This document shows, in pieces, positions 29,401 to 40,128 of a stretch of 64,000 bases of DNA. Source of the DNA: Edaphochlamys debaryana (Eukaryota; Chlorophyta; Chlorophyceae; Chlamydomonadales). Under the pieces are notes generated by a model. The model did no database searches. It saw only the letters and a program-made list of their open reading frames with translations, and was not told the origin of the DNA. Made by a program: the position numbers and the translations under genes. The DNA is taken from positions 188,501 through 252,500 of the forward strand of contig JAEHOE010000044.1 of assembly GCA_016858145.1 (NCBI GenBank), in the 5' to 3' direction. Each line of letters opens with the position of its first letter. Positions within the stretch are counted from its first letter, which is position 1.

Positions 29401-31757
29401 CGGGCCCTCTTGGCAGGCCGCGGCTTGACCGCGCCCGCCGCGTCGGCTGGAGCCCGTGCGCCGGCGGCGCCGTCAGCGCCCTCAGGAGCGGCGGCGGCGG
29501 CGGCAGCGGCGGCTGAGCGCTTGCCGCGGGGCGCCGGCGGCGTGGGCTGGGGCCTTCGGAAGCTCGAAAGCAGGCGGGCGGTGGTGTTGCGGGGGCGCCG
29601 GTCAGATGCGGGTGCGGGTGCGGCCGCGGATGCGGCGGCGGCTGGCGCCTGCTGAGCGGCAGGTGCCGGCGGCGGTGCTGTTGAGTGCTTAGGGGCAGGC
29701 GGGCCAGCACGCGGCTTCTTGGCGACAGCGGCGCCCGCAGGACGGGGCGCCGCGGGGACTGCTGCGGGCGCGGCCGGTGCAGCCACAACGGCCGGCGCGG
29801 GCGCGGCAGCAGCAGCTGGCGCTGGAGGGGCCAAAGCCTCCTCCGCCACGGCCTCCACCTCCTCAGCCGCACGCGCGGCGGGGCCGGTAGCGGGGGCCGG
29901 GTCCAGGGGCAGAACGGCGGGCTGCACCGGGCGGGTCGTCTCAGCCGCCGGCGCCTGCACCTCACTTGGCAGCAGGGGCAGGGGCAGGGGCGCGGGCGCT
30001 GCCTCCGCTGCGGGCGGTGCGCGGCGGGCCTTGAGGCGGGGGTCGCGCGAGGGCACCGGGCCCCAGGGCGTCACCCCGCTGCCGCTGAGGCGGTGCGCGG
30101 GCAGGGCGGGGGCCGCCACCTCCGTTGCTGCTGCAGCTGCCGCCTCCACCGCGGCCACGCGTGCACCCGAGGCCTGGCAGCCCACCGACGCGCCGGGCAC
30201 AAACTCCGGCATAGCGCCCGGCACGAGAGCCGGGACGGCGGGCAGAGCTGGCGCAGGCCCCTCCTCGGGCTGGGCCTCAGCAGGCGCCGGCGCCTTGGGC
30301 GGCTCCGGCGCAACAGGGACAGGCGCGATCTCCAGCGCGGCCGCCGCGGCGGCCTCAGCCCCTTGAGCCGCGCTTCCTGCGGCCGCCGACGGAGCTTGAG
30401 CCCCTTGAGCCGCACCTGCCGGGCCAGCACCTGCCGGCGGCGCTGCGGGTGCCGCAACAGCCCCAGGTGGCGCGGGGGCTGAGGCGGCCGCCGCCATACC
30501 GGCCAGGCCTGGCTGCACCGCGCCAGCGCCAGTGCCGGCAGCAGGGACGGCGGCAGCGGTAGCAGCAGCAGCAGCGGCGGTGGAGGCGAGGCCCGCCGCA
30601 CGTGCTGCCGCCATTGCCCTCAGCGCCGCCGCAACCGCCCCGGGGTCGGCGCCGCGTCCGGACCGGCCCGGCGCCGGGAAGAGCTGCGTTGCCACAGCGG
30701 CCGCCTGCTGCGGCTGCGGCTGGGGCTGGGGCGGTGCCTTGGCGGGGGAGGCCCTCGGCGACACCGCAGCGCTGCTCGCGGCTGCCGTCACGGCGCTGGG
30801 TCCGGTGAAGGACTCCTCGCGGGCCACACACGGCTCGGCCTCGGCGCCCGCTCCGGGGCCGGCGGGGCGGCGGCGCGGGGCAGCCACTTCCTCGCCCGCA
30901 CAGGCCTCAATCTGGGTCGCTCCGGGCCGCACCGCGCCCTCGGAGGCGCTGGGTCCGCTGCAGGCGCTGCTGGTCGGGCTGGTCCGCGTGCTGCCACCCA
31001 CGCTGGACGAGCGGGCCGCGACCTCCAGCGCCGCTGCGACGTCGGCTGGTGGCGACTGCTGCGGCAGCGCAGGCGGGGCGGGCTTGCAGGGGGAGCCCAT
31101 GCTCGCGGCCGGGCGGCACGGCGCCGAGCCAGAAGCAATCTCGCTGTGCGCCGGTGCTGTGGCGGACACCTCTCCACTCAGCTCTCCAGAGCGCGCGGCC
31201 TGCCCGACTAGCAGAGGCCAGCTAGAGGCCGAGCTGCGCGCGGACAGCATGGCCGCCAGGTTCTTGCCCGGCGAGCTGGGCTCAATGTCGGAAACGCAAC
31301 CCGCGTCTGGGCCCGAAATGGACGACGCGGCTGGTGCCGCCACGACAGGCTCGCTGCTCAGCGCTGGAGCCACCATTGGCGCCACGTGCCTCTCACAAAA
31401 AGCGCCCGCGTCGTCCGCTCGCGGGCCTGCCCCAGCCGGAAGAGAGGCATCTGAGCCTTTTGAGCGAAGCGAACGCGTGCAGGCGCCAGCGTGGGCCTCC
31501 GCGGCACTGATGGAAGGCGCCACGCGGCGAACCACGCTCGGCTTGGGAGGAAGGGGGGGAGGATCTACGACCGCATCTTCAGGGATAAACCACAAGCGGT
31601 CCTGCGTGCACAGCGCGGCAGACGAGAGGGGCTAGGTAAGCCGCGCGTGCGTCAACTCCGCGGCTGCTGACTTATCGTGGACCGACCGCGGGCGTTGGAC
31701 CGAGCGGCCAACCCCAGAACAGAGAAAGCTCCAGATTCTCACCCAGGCGTCAGCCAT
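26483..31757 (-). CDS. Large protein with HRDC domain and C-terminal J domain
   Basis: Four-exon model (minus order): 31757-31743, 31601-28743, 28458-27709, 27508-26483; all phase 0, 1549 codons plus stop. The 15-base first exon (Met-Ala-Asp-Ala-Trp) is tentative; the large exon has no ATG at its head. An alternative first exon is the ATG near 33168 with a GTAAGC donor. Residues 1-1020 are Ala/Pro-rich low complexity with basic nuclear-localisation-like patches (KRARPR, RRRKHK, KRQR). About 1021-1094 match an HRDC domain (EAWRDQRARGL...LLQEVAARCPTS...VPGL...AYGQEVLDV), a nucleic-acid or protein contact module of RecQ helicases and RNase D. The last ~75 residues form a J domain with HPD at 1521-1523. 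The J domain should stimulate an Hsp70. A nuclear Hsp70 cochaperone acting near DNA or RNA is inference. No helicase or nuclease domain is present. Confidence 0.8.
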
Positions 31758-33571
31758 TGCGTGGAAAACAGTCTCAGGTCTAGTTTGGTTGAAATCCAGC
31801 CGCCAGTGCGCCTCGTGTGCTCCTCAGCAACTCCTTGGGCCCTGAGGTCGAGGTCGCGGTCGCGGTCCTTCTATTAAGCCACACGGTGGTCTTGCAGCTA
31901 TCGTCGGTGCGGTGAGAGTGGCCATGATGCTAGAGAGGGCCATAATCAGCTGGGAGTCCTGGGCTCGGGCTCGGGAGGCTCGCATCATGTAATTACGGTC
32001 GCGCATTTGCAAATAGAGCAAGAGGTGGAGGTTGGTGCTGAGAGTGGGCGAGTGCGAGCGCAAAACGCTTTGGGCTGGGCTGGAGTCGATGTGGGGGAGT
32101 GGAGGTCTAGATGACCGTAAGCTGCTTGTGTGTATCACAAGGGTGACTTGGGAGCAGCGCGGGGGCTTCCGAGGCTTGATTTCGCAAAAGCTGAGGGCTG
32201 CCGTATACACATCGCCGAGGTTTCTCTCCCCGCCGCTCTGAGCGCTCGGCAGCGCCCTCGACACGCTGCACTGGGTAAGCGGAAGACCCGAAATGGCCTG
32301 CCGCGTGCGTTCAGCGTGTGTCGCGGCAAGCATGCGCGGCAAATGCTCTCACCAATCGCCGACCTGGACCGTCCGCGCAGGGGTCTCGGGGGTCTCGAGA
32401 GTGGGGTTGGCTGGCGCCACACCACGATTCCTCTGGGCCTTGGGACGTGGGGGACTTGCGGTCGCGCCTTCCCCCCCTTCCCCCCGGCATTCCCCGTCGG
32501 GGATGACAGCGTGTCGGCCATTTCCCCTGCCACCCCTGCCAACCCCGCGCGCATCAGGCTCTTTCCGGTATGCCAAATGCGAGCATTCAAACCCACGATG
32601 CCCAGCCGCCACGCATGTGGAGCACGTCTGCCGTGAACATGTATCGCCGTGGGTGTGAGCACTGCACCCTTGGTGCGCGCCTGCCTGTCGGCAACATGGT
32701 CGTGTCCCGCTTCCTAGCTGGGAGGGTCGTGCCCGGGAGGAGTGTCGCGGGGCCCTGGTGGTTGAGGTGGGGGTTATGATAGACAACGGGGCGTAGTGCC
32801 GCGGAGTCGTGCCAATTTGTGGCATCGCATCGAGGTGGGGGAGGCGTGCGTCGTTGCCGTGGGGGCAAACCCTTCGGCGGCGGGGGGCCTGGTGGGGAGC
32901 AGCAGGAGGGAGCAGCGCCTCCACAAGCGACGCGGCCCCTGGACCTGGCGGTCCACGGCTCCGTGCTCTCCTGGCCAACGCCTGGGGTGGGGGACGATGA
33001 GTGGAGGGTGAGGGGTCCTGGTCCGGATCGGTCCGAGCGGGGGTCCGGCCGAGGGGTCCGGCCTTGTCCGGCCGCCCCGCCTGTTACCGGTAGCCGGCGC
33101 CACGTCACGGGAACACGGCAAACCGCCAGGCGCTGCGGCTTACTGAGTCGTCATTACGCCGTTGCATAATTCTGTGTTTCCAGGAGCTCGGCGCGCAGCT
33201 TGTCGGCGGTCGTTACGTCACCGTCGCTTTTCGGCTCGCGAGGCGCCACGATGCCGACCAAGCTCCCAGCCTTCGGGCCAGGAACACAGGTGCGCCTGTG
33301 CTATGCAGCGCAGTCCATCTCGCACAAGCAGCCGCTCACTGCCAGCAGCAACGCCTTGGGGGTTTTAGCGCGCCACAGACATTTGCGGCATCCCGCCGCC
33401 AAAGTAGCTCAACGCACCTGCCGAGCACCCCAAACAATCCGTATCTCAACGCAAATATAGAGAGATTCGAGCTCCGCAGCGTCTCCCGCTCCCGCGAGCG
33501 GCTCGGCATCCCGGCCTAATTCCACGCTTCCGCGCGCCGCTCGTGCGCTGCCGGGCGACCAGCGCCTCGCG
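31758..33571. other. Divergent intergenic region, no further gene recognised
   Basis: Separates the start of the minus-strand HRDC/J-domain gene from the plus-strand hydrolase gene, so it should carry both promoters. An upstream exon of the minus-strand gene could lie here (an ATG near 33168 followed in phase by a GTAAGC donor). No clear TATA box or other element was identified. Confidence 0.45.
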
Positions 33572-36500
33572 ATGTTCGGCAGTAAGTCCCTCGCGTGAGA
33601 TCCTATGCTCTGCTTGTCGGTTTTGCCGCGTCAGATCGTAAGGGGCAGGCCCCTGCTCAGCCGGAAGTCCGCCCTCACGGTCGCAGTGGTGGGCGGCGTG
33701 GCCATGGGGGGCGCCATCGCGACGTGAGTTGACCGCCTGCGGGGAAGAGGGGAGGAGCGGGGAGGGCGGGCTATGTAGCGGGCGGGGGCGTTACCGGGCT
33801 GCGCCATCCCCAGGTCCCAGCACAGTCTCCTGCCCCTCTCCTCCCTGCCTTTCACTCTCCACCCCCCGCAACCCTGCCCCCCTCTCCCCCCCGTGCCCTG
33901 TCAGGCTGCCCTGGGAGAGCGAGGTGCAGTACGGCATGGATCGCGACCCCACCCCCCTGGAGCACACGGGCCCCATCAGCCACGAGCTCTACTCCCGCAC
34001 CACCGTATTCTTCGACAGCCACGGAGTCAGGTGCTGCAGGGGGGGGGGAGAGGGGGTGACTTTCGGAGCACAAGAGAGAGGAAGAAGAGATAGAGCGGCA
34101 GGGGAAGGAGGGAGGCTGGGGGAGCCGAGGGTGGGGAGCGGGGGATGTGGGGCAGAGGTGGGGTGTCCAGGGCCCCTGGCTGGGGATCACATGGGGGGGG
34201 TCTTGGCTTACGGCGTGCCGCGGCGGCGTGCGCCCTCGAACTTTGTCCCCCCCCCACACCACAACCAAGCGCTTCGCTTCGTTGATGTTCTTCTACCCCC
34301 CCCCCCCTCCTCCCCCAGCTGTGCCGCCTGATCTGTGCCGCTGTCTGGCCCCTGGGCCCTGTGCCGACCACTGTCCCCCCTCCCCATGACCCCCCTCCCC
34401 CCCTCCCCCCAAGGTGTGAGGCCTGGTTCTACGAGCCCAGCGCCCTCACGCGGGAGCGCATGGACCTGGGCAGGTGGGGGGGGGGGGGGGGCGGTGGGGG
34501 GGGGCGGAGGAGGGGACGGTAGGAGGGCAGGAAAGGGCAGGTGGCAAGCGGTACTCGGCGGCAGGTGCTTAGTCCGAGGGGCCCGGGTGGGCCTCCTGGG
34601 ACTTCAGGGATCGTGTCGGGGCGCTGGGGCTGGGCATGGGGCCCCCGGGGGCATATTGCGGGCCACGAGCTGCCCCCGCTCCGCCACACTGTTGCGCCTC
34701 ACCTTCCTCACACACACACACCATCCCACCCCCATCCCGCTCTCTAGTGATAGAAAAATCACCCCCACCCCACCCCCCACCCCACCCCCCACCCCCCAGG
34801 CCCCCCCCCATCGTGGTGATGGCCCACGGGCTGGGCTCCCAGAAGGACATGGGGCTGCACCCCTACGCGGAGCAGTTCGCGGCCAGCGGCCTGGCGGTCA
34901 TGGTGGGGGGGGGGAGGGGAGGGGGGTGGTAGAGGAGGGGGGGGTAGAGGAGGGAAGAGCAGGGGAGGGGGGGGGGGTAGAGGATAGAAGATGGCAGGAT
35001 GGGCTTCGTCGGGAACGGGGCAGGGGTGGAACTTGCGCACGGGTGCTCACGAACTGGGTCGGGCTCTTGACGCCTCACGACTGCACCATGCCGCCTCCAG
35101 CCCCTCCCCCTCCCTCGGTCCCCCCCCCCCCTGCCAGGTGTTTGACTACCGGTCGTTCGGGGGCAGCGACGGGTGGCCCCGGCACGAGGTCAAGTGCGTG
35201 AGGGGGGGGGGAGGAGGAAGAGGAAAGGAAAGGATGGGAGAGGGGAGTTGGGACTCTGTAGAGTGGAGTGTAGACCCCTTCGCTGCCCCCATGGCATTCC
35301 ACCTCGGATCTTCCCTCCCTCTCCCTCTGCCCCCCCCCACCCAGCTGGCGCAAGCACCTTGAGGACTGGGAGGCGGCGGTGGAGTGGGTGGCGGCGGGGG
35401 GGCTGGGCACGGACAGGGTGGACCCGAGGCGCCTGGCGCTGTGGGGCGTGTCGTACAGGTGAGGCCTGCGTGCCGAGCGTGCCGTGAGTGATGAGCTCAT
35501 GCGCGCGCCAGTGCCAGTGCCAGTGCCACCGCCTACCCATCCGACTTATACAGGTGCGTACGTTGCTCAGACCCACCCACCACCGCCACGCACGCACACA
35601 CCACCACCACCCTGCCACACTCGCTGCCGCCTCCCTCCTCCCCGCCCCTCCCCCCCCAGCGGCGGTCACGTGCTGTCCACCGCTGCGGCGCTGGGGCCGG
35701 AGCGCGTGGCGGCGGTGGTGGCCAACGAGCCGTACCTGCAGGTGGGGGCGGGGGGAGCTGGGAGGGGGGGAAGGGGCGTGTGTGTTTTGACACGCGCGGC
35801 AGTATAGGTACACGCCACGGCGGGGACAGGCCAACACGTTATACCGTGGTGACCAGGCCGATCCCCACCAAGGAGGTGCCATGTGCCGCACCCCCCCTTC
35901 CCCCTTCCAGGCCCAGACGGCGGTGGCACAGCTGGTGCAGGTGAGGGGGGGGCAGGAGGGGGTGGGGGGGTGCGGGAGCGCCCCGCAGGTGGGGGCAGAT
36001 GGCGTGGCGGTCTGACGGGAGGCGGGCACAGGCGCAGGGGAGCGTCACGGAGGCAGGCAGTCCGGAAGGGCCTGGTGCCCCCCTGCCCCCCTCAGCCCAC
36101 TGCCGCCTCCCCCCCCCCCCCGCCTGCAGGAGCGGGGCCTGGTGACTCTGGCCCGGGCGGTGGCGGCCGCTGTGAACGACAAGGCAGGGCGGGGTGGGGG
36201 GCGGGGGGGAGGGGGATCTGTCTGGGAGGGGGAGGGTTTCTGGCTGTCGGTGGCTCGCGCTCCAGCACTCCTTGTGCTCGTATGTTGGACTGGAAGACAT
36301 CAACGACATCACTTGGTTGAGGGGCGTAGGGCGTGGTCGCGAACGCATGTTGGGGCGAGCGAGCGCCATGTCTCGCTCAGCTTGGCCTGTGCCCTTCTCA
36401 TCCCCCTCCCACCCCTGTCAGGTCCGGGGTGCCCTGGGCATGACGCCAGCCTACATCAAGGTGTGGGAGGCGATGGGATGGGATGGGTTGAAACGAAAGA

Positions 36501-37979
36501 AGCATTACGAGGGTTGTCGGGGAAGCGAACACTGAGATTAGCGCAAATGTGAGCAAACAGTCGGTCCTCATCTCCCTGACCCTTTGCCCCCCCACTGCCC
36601 CCCCCCCCCCCCACTGCCACCCCCACTGCCACCCCCCTCGCCCCCCCGCCCGGCCCGCGCAGCTCATCGGCGGCCCCGGGGAGCTGTCCCTGCTGCAGCT
36701 GAGTGCGGAGGAGATGGAGCAGGTGGGGGGGGAGGAGGTGCGGGGGGTGCGGGTGAGTGAGTGAGCGGTGGAGTGGCGAGCAGGCGAGCAGGGCTGGGGG
36801 CTACGGCTTCGGCATTCGCTGGGCCGCTGCACAGCCGCTGCATCCCTTCATGCTGCAACCCCTCACCCCCTCCCCCTCCGTGTCCCTACCCCCCCCCCCC
36901 CCAGGTCCAGCGCCCGGCGCCCCAGCGGCAGGGCGGGTGGCGCAATCTGGCCACAGCCCGCATGGTGGGGTGGGGCGACGGGGGGGTGAGGAAGCAAGGC
37001 CGGAGCCGGGCCGGGCCCTAGCCAAGCTTCGCGCTCGCACCCTGAGCGCACAGCCGAGGCTTCGCAGCGCCTTGCCGCGGGAGCTAGGTCGCCAGGACTC
37101 GCAGGGCGCCAAGACGTGGCCACACGCTCAGCGCAACGGCAGCATCCTTGGAGTTGCGACGCGGTTGTTGTCGGTCCAGGCATGCTCTACCCCGCTCCCT
37201 CCCCACCCGCCCTCTCCTCTCCCCCTCCCCCTCCCCCCCCCCAGCTGCTGGGCGCCGCCGCCTACAACCCCCTCTCCGTGTGCCCCCGCGTGGCCTGCCC
37301 CGCCCTCGTGGTGGCGGGCACACGAGACACGGTGTGCCCCCCGGAGCTGGCGCGGAAGGCGGTGGAGGTGATGGGGAGCAGGGTAGGTGGGGGGGCGGGG
37401 GCGGGGGGCGAGGACCGGGTGGGGTCCGCATGCCCTCCCTCACAAGGCCCCGCGGAGCCGCCCCTTGCAGGCCCCCTCGGGAGCATGCCCCCCCAGGGCC
37501 TCCTCCACCCTCTTCACCGGCTTGCCCCACACAGGCTCCTTCCCTATCCGCCCTCCAAGCCCCTCCACCCTCGGTCCCCCTCCCGACCGCTCCCCCTCCC
37601 AACCCCCCCAACCTCCCCCACCCCCCCTCCATCAAACGCCCCCCCCCCCCCCCCCCCAGGCCCGGCTGCTGGAGCGCCCCCACGGCCACCTGGAGCTGCA
37701 CAAGCGGGGCGCGGAGCCGGAGCACATCCGGCCCGTGATAGAGTTCCTGCAGGCGAGGCAGGGGGGAGGAGCGGAAAGGGGGGGGATCGGGCTCGGCCCT
37801 GGGCCCTCACTCGTCCTTTCCTCCGGCCGTACCTGCCGGCCTCCCCCTTTCCCTGCTCCGCAACTCCGCCCCCCCTCTCCACCCCCTTTCCCCCCTGACA
37901 GGAGCACCTGGGCGGTGTGGTGGTGGACTCTGCCCCCGCGGGGCCCCTGGGGCACCAGGCGGAGTGCCAGTTCGGCTGA
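33572..37979 (+). CDS. Alpha/beta hydrolase with N-terminal membrane anchor
   Basis: Sixteen exons: 33572-33594, 33649-33723, 33905-34030, 34414-34473, 34800-34902, 35138-35193, 35345-35458, 35660-35741, 35911-35940, 36130-36183, 36422-36460, 36663-36722, 36905-36964, 37245-37382, 37660-37752, 37902-37979. The chain gives 396 codons plus stop with every phase matching. Residues ~16-32 (LTVAVVGGVAMGGAIAT) form one hydrophobic segment. The hydrolase core shows the oxyanion-region HGLGSQKD, FDYRSFGGSDG, the nucleophile elbow WGVSYSGGHVL (Ser184 or Ser186), GTRDTVCPP (acid) and GHLELH (His). The layout resembles the broad YcjY/FrsA-like esterase group, so hydrolysis of an ester or acyl bond is expected; the substrate cannot be read from the sequence. 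Exon 9 is only 30 bases. Introns 10 and 15 seem to start with GC. The exact start and the exon 2 acceptor are less certain. Confidence 0.88.
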
Positions 37980-40128
37980 GGGGGGAGAGTGAGGGAGGGC
38001 CAATGCAACGTGCAGCTAGCCGGGTCTGGGGCGATTGGGAGGGTGGCGGAGTGGGTGGGGTGGAGTGGGGACGGAGGGGGCGGGGTCGTGCATTGTATTT
38101 GAGGGGGTGCTGGCTGTTGGCTGTTCGAAGGCCAGGGCGCATACACGGGTAGCGGTACCCGGCCCAGCCGGAGACGGCTCAGCGCGCCACTCGACTTCGC
38201 GGTTCGCGCCGCTAGGTGGTGAGCAAGCTGCTGGGCCGGGCGGAGCGCTGCGCGGGGCGAGGGGCAGGCTCCAGTGGTGCTGTGAAGGCTCTCTGCGGCA
38301 GGGGCTGCAATGGCCTGACGCGATGCACAAGTGACGGGCACGCCTGGGGCACGAGTACAGGTTGTGTACCATTACAGTGGGGCTTGGCAGCGCCGGAGGC
38401 TGGGGCGGTGGGTGGAGATGCGAGTGGGGCACAGAGTTTCCAACGCTGAAATCCCAGCCGCCGGGCAGCGTGCGGCGGCGATGCGGGGGGGGGGGGGGGT
38501 GCGTTTGAGCACAGCCGGGAGTTGTGTTGCGCCTTTGCCTTTTGTTGCTGCATGTGTTGTGGGGCAGCGCGGGTAGCGGTTGGTCTTGCCTCTCTTACGA
38601 GACGTACGGCGCACGTGTGCAGGTGGCGGTTGCAGAGTGACCTCGGCCCGTCCGCCTGCCGAACGTGCATTTGATGGTGCCGCTGCCTCAAGCCCGGTGC
38701 AAGTGCAATCCCCACAGACGACCCTGCGGCCAGGCCTCCCTTTCTAAGCGGCTGCACTGGGACCCGACCGCCGACGCAGCCGTGCACCACCGTTACAAGC
38801 CACCCCAACAGCCCTAAGCTCGCTGTGCCCGAGCCCGGACCCGCCTGGCCGCCTGCGGACCTGTGCCCGTCTACGCTGCCCCTGCAGACCCCGGAAACCG
38901 CGGCCCACGAGTCAAGCCAACAAGGCCCCCGGCCTTGGCGGCCCTGCGCTCCCGCACAGCAGTGCCGTAAGGGCCTCGCTGCACTGCTGCCGACCGCTCA
39001 TCTGTGGCACCCACCGCTACCACTGACACGTTGTCACCCTGCTCGCCCGACCTTCGCTGCAATAATAGCTTCACACTCCTGCGCTCTCTCACCCCCTGGG
39101 GCCGCAGCCCTGGTCAGGCTCCGGCGCTGCCCCCTCGCAGCTCCCCGCCCCATGCCTGAGCGTCCGTTCCCGTGCGGTCAGCAGCCGGTCGGCCCGCCTC
39201 CACGCACGCCATGCCCTATGCGCCATCATCAGCGATGGTGATGATCAATCAAGTTCGCAAGGCCGCAGACGCAGCCAGGGCCAGCAAAGGACCGCGGGCG
39301 TCCCCGCCTGATATCGCAGTGCCGTGTGGCAGGATCCCAGTCACATGTCAAGAACCACAAGTTACGCGCAAAACAGACTTGGCGCCCCGCACACCCCCCA
39401 GCCGCGCGCCCGCAAGCCGCAGCCGCAACCCGCCTGCGCCACCCACCCAAAACACACCTGCAGGCGGACGCCAAACAGGCAACAACGCAAACCACCACCG
39501 GCCACCCACACCCACCATTCCACCAACCATCAACGCGCGAGTCTGCATAACCAGCTTTAGCAATGTTGCGGAAATCAGTTCTTCACATCATGTGCATATG
39601 TATCCAGGCGCCGCGCCGGCCCAAGAGGCATGCGCACACCTTGGCCCTTGCAGCGGAACAGTATCACATCTCTGCTCTGCCATCACCGGACCCCATCTGG
39701 GCCCCTCCCTCCCCAGCTGCCTTTCGCCCTTCTGAGGGGAAGCACCAGAGGCCCAACCCTCAGTTTTTGCGCGCTGTATCCACCAGCCAAGCCGCGAAAA
39801 TGCTACACCCCCTTCCCTGATCCCTCGTTGCATTCGCAAAGACACAACCAGCGGCGCACGTTTGGTGCGGCGGGTTGGAAAGGCAACAACACACGCCGTT
39901 TGTATTCTGAGCAACCTCTGTCAGGCTGCTCGCACAGGCCCCGTACGTACACCATTCCCAGGCACATCCCTGCAGCAGACCCCGCCCGCAGCCTGACCCA
40001 TTCCCGGAGCCCCTGCGGTCAGCTGCACCGCAAGCCTCGCCCACGCACCGCCCGCCTCCCAGCCCCCCATTCCGCTGCGCAGGCTAAGGCGGCGCCGGAG
40101 GGGACGCCGCAAACCGCAAGCCACTCAG
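37980..40128. other. Intergenic between convergent genes, no gene recognised
   Basis: Holds the 3' UTRs of the plus-strand hydrolase and the minus-strand low-complexity gene. It includes a G13-14 run near 38486-38499. No TGTAA signal was found close to either stop codon. Open frames carry no family signature. Confidence 0.5.

Noticed and set aside
28638..31595. TTG at 31595 as the start of the HRDC/J-domain gene
   Set aside because: The frame is open upstream of it and a CAG acceptor lies at 31602-31604, so the coding start is better placed in an upstream exon.
36601..36640. C-run tracts as possible CRISPR-like or satellite repeats
   Set aside because: They are the 3' ends of introns before AG. 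No spaced repeat array exists anywhere in the window.
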